Source of the DNA: CAYRTD01 sp964426915
Lineage (GTDB): Bacteria > Bacteroidota > Bacteroidia > Bacteroidales > GCA-2748055
NCBI GenBank assembly: GCA_964426915.1
Contig: CAYRTD010000114.1
Location: 1 to 13,457, forward strand
Reading direction: 5' to 3'
DNA: 13,457 nucleotides
Part shown: piece by piece, positions 8,623 through 13,457 of the stretch
How positions within the stretch are numbered: position 1 is the stretch's first letter
How the letters are laid out: the number at the start of each line of letters is the position of its first letter
The notes under the pieces: model-generated
What the model saw: only the letters and a program-made list of their open reading frames with translations
Told to the model about the DNA's origin: nothing
Database searches by the model: none
Made by a program: the position numbers and the translations under genes

Positions 8623-10173
8623 ATGAAAAATTATTCAACCCTTGTTCTTAGTGGGGTCTTAGCAGGAATTGCTTTTACTTCGTGTGGTATTGTTAAAGAG
8701 ACTAAAGAGGAGATTCCCGAACGGCCCAATATACTCATTTTTTATGCTGATGATGTTGGTTATGGCGATATAGGGGTTTATGGAGCTATTGGTGTTGAAA
8801 CTCCAAATATTGATAGTCTGGCAAGAAAAGGAACAATGTTTACTGATGCCCATAGTGCAGCCGCTACCTGTTCTCCATCGAGGTATGCTTTACTGACAGG
8901 CAACTATCCATTCAGAATGAATGTTGGTATTTTACCAGGAGATGCTCCTCTGTTGATCCGTCCGGGCACACCAACGATAGCTTCTGCTCTTCAAAATGAA
9001 GGCTACCGTACTGCTGCTATAGGGAAATGGCATCTGGGAGTAGGGGATGGCGAGGTAGACTGGAACGAAAAAGTAAAACCAGGTCCTTTGGAGATCGGAT
9101 TTGATTACAGTTTTATTATTCCGGCTACAAATGACAGGGTTCCCACTGTCTATCTGGAAAATCATGAAGTAGTGGGACTTAATCCGGAAAACCCACTTTA
9201 TATTAGCTTTACGGATGACCCAACCACGGAGCCAAATCCATTTGAAAATCCAACAGGGATGTCTCATCCCTGGTTACTCAGGCAACCGGCAGATATTCAG
9301 CATAGTGGTGTTATCGTAAATGGCATCAGTCGTATCGGTTTTATGGGAGGAGGGGAAGAAGCTTGGTGGCGTGATGAAGATTTTCCGGAGATACTTACCG
9401 CAAAAGCAATTGATTTTATTGATCAACCGGATGATGATCCCTTTTTCCTTTTCTTCGCTTTTAATGAGATCCATGTACCCCGGGTACCTCATGATCGTTT
9501 TGTCGGATCAAGTACGATGGGGCCGCGAGGTGACGCAATAGTCCAGATGGACTGGATGGTTGGAAGAATAATGGAGGTTCTTGAAGAAAAAGGATTGACA
9601 AATAATACACTTGTCCTGTTTACCAGTGATAACGGACCGGTATTAAACGATGGTTATGAAGACCAATCTGTAGAACTTCTTGGAGATCACTCCCCCGCCG
9701 GGCCCTTCAGGGGAGGGAAATACAGCATATATGAAGGGGGTAACAGAATGCCCACTATTAGTTATTGGCCAGGGATTATTCCCGGGGGAGAAATAAATGA
9801 TGCACTCTGGAGCCAGGTCGATTTGTTTGCATCTTTTGGAGAGCTGGTTGGCTATCATGTAGCAAATGAACAAGTCAGAGACAGTGAGAATATGTTGGAT
9901 GTGATATTAGGCAGATCTGAGGAGGGAAGAGACATTATGCCGGAGCAGGCCTTTGCACATGCTTTGCGAAAGGGAAATTGGAAATATATTGCTCCCACTG
10001 AAGAAGAACACAGTTGGATAGAAGAGGAAAAGAATATTGAAGGTGGCATTTCATCAGAGCCACAATTGTATAATCTTCTTAATGATATGGGAGAACAGCA
10101 AAACCTGGCAGGTGAATATCCCGATTTGGTTTTAGAAATGGACTCCCTGTTAATGGATATCCTGAGTTTTTAG
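8623..10173 (+). CDS. S1-family (arylsulfatase-type) sulfatase lipoprotein
   Basis: 516 residues. The signal peptide ends in lipobox FTSC with the lipidated Cys21, so the enzyme is exported and membrane-tethered. The alkaline-phosphatase-like sulfatase fold is clear: NILIFYADDVGYGD with metal ligands D43-D44; C83-S-P-S-R followed by LLTG, the C-x-P-x-R-x4-T-G signature in which Cys83 becomes formylglycine; K135 and H137 in GKWHLG; H284 in NEIHVP; D336-N337 in TSDNGP; and K366 in FRGGKYS. All expected catalytic residues are present. It hydrolyses sulfate esters, probably on a carbohydrate; the S1 subfamily and the exact position cut cannot be assigned by eye. The Cys-type motif needs a maturase (anaerobic radical-SAM type or FGE), and none with intact active-site residues is in this window. 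The gene follows the GH3 gene by 25 nt, suggesting a desulfate-then-deglycosylate pair. Confidence 0.93.
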   Translation: MKNYSTLVLSGVLAGIAFTSCGIVKETKEEIPERPNILIFYADDVGYGDIGVYGAIGVETPNIDSLARKGTMFTDAHSAAATCSPSRYALLTGNYPFRMNVGILPGDAPLLIRPGTPTIASALQNEGYRTAAIGKWHLGVGDGEVDWNEKVKPGPLEIGFDYSFIIPATNDRVPTVYLENHEVVGLNPENPLYISFTDDPTTEPNPFENPTGMSHPWLLRQPADIQHSGVIVNGISRIGFMGGGEEAWWRDEDFPEILTAKAIDFIDQPDDDPFFLFFAFNEIHVPRVPHDRFVGSSTMGPRGDAIVQMDWMVGRIMEVLEEKGLTNNTLVLFTSDNGPVLNDGYEDQSVELLGDHSPAGPFRGGKYSIYEGGNRMPTISYWPGIIPGGEINDALWSQVDLFASFGELVGYHVANEQVRDSENMLDVILGRSEEGRDIMPEQAFAHALRKGNWKYIAPTEEEHSWIEEEKNIEGGISSEPQLYNLLNDMGEQQNLAGEYPDLVLEMDSLLMDILSF

Positions 10174-10245
10174 TTGCCCCCCAATTATTTCCGGATTAGT
10201 TGACCCTATTTTTTGTCTGTATTCCTGATTTTTTTATTAGAATCA

Positions 10246-10272
10246 TTTTAAATAATGCTCAATTATTTGAAA
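10246..10272 (+). terminator. AT-rich inverted repeat, possible weak terminator
   Basis: TTTTAAATAAT (10246-10256) and ATTATTTGAAA (10262-10272) pair over 11 positions with one G-T wobble around the 5-nt loop GCTCA. It lies 73 nt past the sulfatase stop. It has no GC-rich stem and no downstream T tract, so it is not a classic intrinsic terminator. It may instead be a protein-binding palindrome or chance AT symmetry. Confidence 0.3.
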
Positions 10273-10282
10273 CATCGAAGGG

Positions 10283-10349
10283 ATTTCATTCCTTTATGGG
10301 TCCAACTATCCATCCAGTGTAGATATTTACATCCTTTTGTGCCAACTAT
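10283..10349 (+). repeat. Imperfect direct repeat ahead of the cytochrome-fusion gene
   Basis: Two copies of a roughly 26-nt block, 10283-10309 and 10325-10349, share ATTT, TCCTTT and CCAACTAT, with the copies offset by 40-42 nt. The strongest shared part, CCAACTAT, is at 10302-10309 and 10342-10349, exactly 40 nt apart. The position, 90-160 nt before the GTG of the next gene, would suit a regulator binding site, but the match is modest and could be chance. Confidence 0.3.
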
Positions 10350-10440
10350 TTGAGATCTGTATAAACGGCAATAAAATGCTGTTAAAGCAGATAAGAATAA
10401 AACATTTAAAAAGGAAAGTTATTTCATAAGAAAATAAAGT

Positions 10441-11949
10441 GTGAAGAAAATCTTAGGTTTTTTCAGAAAAAAAGGCGTCTTGCTGGTACTGGCAGGATTC
10501 CTGGGTGCAGTATTAATTATTTTTTCCGGAAATAAGGCTTTTAAAGCTACAAGTACTGATGAATTTTGCAATTCCTGTCATGTTCATCCGCATGCGACAA
10601 ATACCTGGAAAATGTCTACCCATTACGATAATAAGAGAGGGATTATTGTTCATTGTGTGGATTGCCATCTACCTCCTGAAGGGATGTATAAATTTACCGA
10701 GAAGGTCAGGACCGGTATTCGTGATGTGTATGGCACCCTTTTCAAGGACATAGAAGATTTGAACTGGGAGCAGATGTCTACTCTTGAAGCCGCGGTTCAT
10801 CATACTTATGAAGAATCGTGTATAGCCTGCCACGAAAATTTTTTCCCAATCGGACTAAGCACAGAAGGAGAAGATGCCCACCTTTATTATAATGACAACA
10901 GAGAAGAATTGCATTGTATCAATTGCCATCTGGCAGTCGGACATTATTCAGAAACCAATATTCACGCGAAAAATGTGGATTTTGGAAAAGAAAAAGAAGG
11001 TCCTGACACAATTTATGAATCTGCCGCCCTGATTACATCCTTTGAAAATTTTACCGAAACAATCCCAGGAACAGGCATTGATTTTAAGATGATCGCTGTT
11101 CCTGCCGGCAGCTTTGAGATGGGCAGCCCGGAAAATCAACCCTTCAGAGACAGTGATGAAGGACCCAGGGTGGAAGTGAATATCTCAGAATTCTTCATGA
11201 GTGAAATAGAGGTCAGCTGGGATCAGTACCTGACCTTCTTTAGTGAAACAAGCAGTCAGGGAAGAATGTCAGAAAGCGAAATGCAGGATATTGAAGTTGA
11301 TGGCATAACCGGTCCCACCCCCCCATGGGGAAATCCAGACCAGGGCTGGGGAACAGGAAAACTACCTGCCATTACCATGTCGCACTATGCTGCAACCGTT
11401 TTCTGTGACTGGTTAAGTCTGAAAACAGGAAAAAAATACAGATTACCTACAGAAGCAGAGTGGGAATATGCTGCCAGGGCAGGAACCGAGGGCCCGTATT
11501 TTTTCGAAGGTTCACCTAAGGATTATACTACCCTTACTTTCTGGAATAAAACTTTTGGCCCGGACACATCGGTAATCAATACTTATGCTATCTATAAGGA
11601 AAACAGCAGGGGTCGCACCTATCCTCCCGAAGTAGTAGCCCCGAATCCTTTTGGCATCAGGCATCTTCTGGGGAATGTGGCAGAATTTTGCAGTGATTTT
11701 TATTCTCCCGATATTTATAAAAAATACGAGAACGGGGTAACCGATCCCAAAGGACCTGAAACCGGTAAGGAATACGTTATCAGGGGAGGCTCATTTAATG
11801 CAGATGCTGCTGATCTCAGGGTGGCTAACCGGCAACAAACAAAAACGGAGGCCTGGCTGAAGACGGATCCGCAGATGCCAAAAAGCATATGGTGGTATTC
11901 AGACGTAGCCCATGTAGGGTTCAGGGTAGTTTGCGAATATGATGAATAA
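10441..11949 (+). CDS. NapC/NrfH-like tetraheme cytochrome c fused to an FGE/SUMF1-like domain
   Basis: 502 residues, GTG start. One membrane anchor at about 12-29 follows a basic n-region, placing the rest in the periplasm. The cytochrome part (about 35-175) has exactly four CxxCH heme sites: C43-NSCH, C72-VDCH, C127-IACH and C159-INCH. The layout is that of NapC/NirT/NrfH quinol dehydrogenases, which pass electrons from membrane quinol to periplasmic partners. After a linker, residues about 212-500 form an FGE-sulfatase (PF03781) domain: VPAGSFEMGS, RLPTEAEWEYAARAG at 334-348, LLGNVAEFCSD and RGGSFNADAADLRVANR at 448-464, ending GFRVVCEY. In true formylglycine-generating enzyme, two cysteines (336 and 341 in human) follow GGS; here, by eye alignment, A454 and L459 stand there. 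So this is probably not a sulfatase maturase but a lectin-like or binding version of the fold. The Gfo/Idh/MocA gene starts 36 nt later, likely the same transcript. Confidence 0.9.
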   Translation: MKKILGFFRKKGVLLVLAGFLGAVLIIFSGNKAFKATSTDEFCNSCHVHPHATNTWKMSTHYDNKRGIIVHCVDCHLPPEGMYKFTEKVRTGIRDVYGTLFKDIEDLNWEQMSTLEAAVHHTYEESCIACHENFFPIGLSTEGEDAHLYYNDNREELHCINCHLAVGHYSETNIHAKNVDFGKEKEGPDTIYESAALITSFENFTETIPGTGIDFKMIAVPAGSFEMGSPENQPFRDSDEGPRVEVNISEFFMSEIEVSWDQYLTFFSETSSQGRMSESEMQDIEVDGITGPTPPWGNPDQGWGTGKLPAITMSHYAATVFCDWLSLKTGKKYRLPTEAEWEYAARAGTEGPYFFEGSPKDYTTLTFWNKTFGPDTSVINTYAIYKENSRGRTYPPEVVAPNPFGIRHLLGNVAEFCSDFYSPDIYKKYENGVTDPKGPETGKEYVIRGGSFNADAADLRVANRQQTKTEAWLKTDPQMPKSIWWYSDVAHVGFRVVCEYDE

Positions 11950-11985
11950 ATGAATTACAATTAAATAATAAATCCTCTTTTTATC

Positions 11986-13341
11986 ATGACAAAACAAAAT
12001 AAATCTATCAGCAGAAGAAAATTTTTTGGCGATGCTGCAGCAATAGGTGCTGTAGGAGCCATTGGCATGGGCTACCTTGTAAGTTCATGCGGGCGACAGA
12101 TCGGAAATGAAACCGCCCCGGGAACACCTCCTCTTCTTGAAAAGGCACCAGACGGAAAGCCCCTAAAGGCCGGTCTTATTGGCTGTGGCGGCCGGGGAAC
12201 CGGTGCAGCACTGAATTTCATCTCTGCAGGCGACGGCCTGAGTGTAGTTACACTGGCCGATATGTTCGAAGACAAAATGGCAGGGTGCCGGAAAAAACTG
12301 AAAGAACGCGCAGGTGTAGAGATAGCCGATGAGAAGTGCTACCTGGGATTTGATGCCTATCAGAAAGTCATGGAGGAAGATATTGATGTCATTATCCTTG
12401 CTACCCCTCCGTACTTCCGGCCTGAGCATTTCAAAGCTGCTGTTGAAGCCCGTAAACACGTGTTTATGGAAAAACCGCTGGCAGTGGATCCTGTGGGAAT
12501 CCGTTCCATTATTGCATCAGCCAAAAAAGCGGAAACGATAGGCCTTACAGTAATAACTGGTACTCAGAGAAGACATCAGAGGGATTATATAGACACCTAT
12601 ACAAAAGTTTATAACGGGGCTATCGGAGATGTGGTTGCCGGAAATGTTTACTGGAATGCATCCAAATTATGGCATCGTGAACGTAAATCCGAATGGACGG
12701 ATATGGAATTCATGCTCCGCGACTGGGTAAACTGGTCATGGCTTTCCGGAGATCATATTGTAGAACAGCATGTGCATAATATCGATGTAGCCGCATGGTT
12801 TAGCGGAAAATATCCGGTAAGTGCAGTTGCATTTGGTTCACGCCATAGGAGAGTAACCGGAGATCAGTATGATAACTTCAGTACGGATTTTGTTTATGAC
12901 AACGATATGCATATTCACAGCATGTGCCGTCAGATAAACGACTGTGCCAATAATGTAGGTGAATATATCCGGGGAACGGAAGGATACACCAATTGCAGGA
13001 ATACTATTTATAATCCCGACGGCACTGTCCTCTGGAGTTATGAATACCCCACGGATGAGAATGGCGAGCAAATGAAAAATGTGAAGATCAGTCCCTATGA
13101 TCAGGAACATATTGATATGGTAACTGCCATAAGAAATGACAATCCGGTAAATGAAGCTGAAGCTACGGCTAAATCCACTCTGGCAGGTATTATGGGAAGG
13201 ATCTCCGCCTACACCGGTAAAGAAGTTACCTGGGATGAAATGATGGCTTCCGAACTCAGCCTTGGACCTGATGAATTGAAATTGGGTAAATATGATATGA
13301 GTCAGTTTGTGGTGCCTGTGCCAGGCAGCGCACCAGCATAG
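11986..13341 (+). CDS. Tat-exported Gfo/Idh/MocA family oxidoreductase (probable lipoprotein)
   Basis: 451 residues. The N-terminus has a twin-arginine signal SISRRKFFGDAA, then a Gly/Ala-rich core and a lipobox LVSSC (Cys35), so the protein is probably folded with its cofactor, exported by Tat and lipidated. The Rossmann NAD(P)-binding domain begins near 60 with AGLIGCGGRGTG, followed by ATPP at 139-142 and E162-K163-P164, the family's conserved EKP. The C-terminal alpha/beta substrate domain contains the GDHIVEQHVHNIDVAAW block at 255-271, with likely catalytic His262/His264 and Asp267. Family members oxidise or reduce sugar or inositol hydroxyls, often with tightly held NAD(P), as in the Tat-exported glucose-fructose oxidoreductase of Zymomonas. 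The substrate is unknown. Its position behind the tetraheme-cytochrome fusion suggests periplasmic redox work on a sugar (inference). A strong hairpin lies about 80 nt downstream. Confidence 0.93.
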   Translation: MTKQNKSISRRKFFGDAAAIGAVGAIGMGYLVSSCGRQIGNETAPGTPPLLEKAPDGKPLKAGLIGCGGRGTGAALNFISAGDGLSVVTLADMFEDKMAGCRKKLKERAGVEIADEKCYLGFDAYQKVMEEDIDVIILATPPYFRPEHFKAAVEARKHVFMEKPLAVDPVGIRSIIASAKKAETIGLTVITGTQRRHQRDYIDTYTKVYNGAIGDVVAGNVYWNASKLWHRERKSEWTDMEFMLRDWVNWSWLSGDHIVEQHVHNIDVAAWFSGKYPVSAVAFGSRHRRVTGDQYDNFSTDFVYDNDMHIHSMCRQINDCANNVGEYIRGTEGYTNCRNTIYNPDGTVLWSYEYPTDENGEQMKNVKISPYDQEHIDMVTAIRNDNPVNEAEATAKSTLAGIMGRISAYTGKEVTWDEMMASELSLGPDELKLGKYDMSQFVVPVPGSAPA

Positions 13342-13397
13342 ATGGTGTCTGTCCATAATGTTCGATTTAGTCATTCAGTAATAAATTAGGATGAATT

Positions 13398-13453
13398 GAC
13401 GGAGAGAGAGGTTTCTCCATCGGGTATTTTGCCAGGGCAAAATACCCTCCGTC
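13398..13453 (+). terminator. Compound inverted repeat with perfect 12-bp hairpin at the right edge
   Basis: GGGTATTTTGCC (13422-13433) pairs perfectly with GGCAAAATACCC (13436-13447) around the 2-nt spacer AG. An outer pair GACGGA (13398-13403) and TCCGTC (13448-13453) encloses it. A third pair, GAGA within 13403-13409 with TCTC at 13414-13417, can form inside, giving a three-way-junction shape. It sits 56 nt past the oxidoreductase stop, so it may end that transcript. No T run follows before the window ends, so a REP-like palindrome, attenuator or mobile-element end is also possible. Confidence 0.5.
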
Positions 13454-13457
13454 GAAA

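Larger units (their letters stand above)
10174..10440. other. Intergenic region between sulfatase and cytochrome-fusion genes
   Basis: 267 nt, AT-rich, with no coding potential that I can support. It holds an AT-rich hairpin (10246-10272) and an imperfect direct repeat (10283-10349), listed separately. A weaker arm pair TGATT/AATCA (10226-10230 and 10241-10245) precedes a short T run. It likely contains the end of the sulfatase transcript and the promoter of the downstream pair; no clear Bacteroidota promoter match was found. Confidence 0.4.

Noticed and set aside
10441..11949. Calling the FGE-like domain the maturase of the adjacent sulfatase
   Set aside because: The cysteines needed after GGS appear to be replaced by Ala454 and Leu459, so genomic proximity alone does not support the function.
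12838..13374. 178-residue open frame on the minus strand opposite the Gfo/Idh/MocA gene
   Set aside because: It lies almost wholly antisense to a gene with clear family motifs, has no recognisable domain and looks like a shadow of that gene's codon use.
1..13457. CRISPR array, tRNA, rRNA, transposase or integrase
   Set aside because: No regularly spaced repeats, no cloverleaf with CCA-end signals and no mobile-element protein motifs were found in either strand.

Overview
The window looks like chromosomal DNA of a member of the Bacteroidota, most likely a marine or gut-type Bacteroidales/Marinilabiliales-like organism. The basis is a DUF5723-type outer-membrane protein, many lipoprotein signals with acidic residues after the lipid cysteine, a GH3 enzyme with a PA14 insert next to an S1 sulfatase, a Tat-lipoprotein Gfo/Idh/MocA enzyme, and AT-rich leaders mostly without Shine-Dalgarno sites. 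This placement is inference from gene content; no rRNA or other marker gene is present.

Left part (1-3435), minus strand: a two-gene unit. An unrecognised lipoprotein (1500-3137, behind a strong AGGAGG site) is followed by a DUF5723/PorP-like outer-membrane protein (2-1537). The start of the second gene is abnormal. Its frame has no usable ATG, while a well-placed ATG with a Shine-Dalgarno-like site lies 17 nt past the upstream stop in the neighbouring frame. The two frames meet at A_AAA_AAG, the dnaX-type slippery heptamer. A -1 slip there, or one missing A in the read, produces a textbook signal peptide.

Middle (3436-5820), plus strand: penicillin-binding protein 1C, transcribed divergently from the lipoprotein unit across a 298-nt AT-rich gap. 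Its usual alpha-2-macroglobulin partner is not adjacent.

Right part (5850-13341), plus strand: a small secreted glycan-processing set. A GH3 beta-glucosidase/xylosidase lipoprotein is followed 25 nt later by an S1 sulfatase lipoprotein. After a 267-nt gap with imperfect repeats comes a membrane-anchored NapC/NrfH-like tetraheme cytochrome fused to an FGE/SUMF1-fold domain. Then, 36 nt later, comes a Tat-exported Gfo/Idh/MocA oxidoreductase. There is no SusC/SusD pair, so this is not a classic polysaccharide utilisation locus. The last two genes together suggest extracytoplasmic sugar redox chemistry linked to the quinone pool (inference). The FGE-like domain lacks the catalytic cysteines, so it probably does not mature the neighbouring sulfatase.

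The right edge (13398-13453) carries a compound inverted repeat with a perfect 12-bp hairpin, either a terminator/attenuator structure or a REP-like palindrome.
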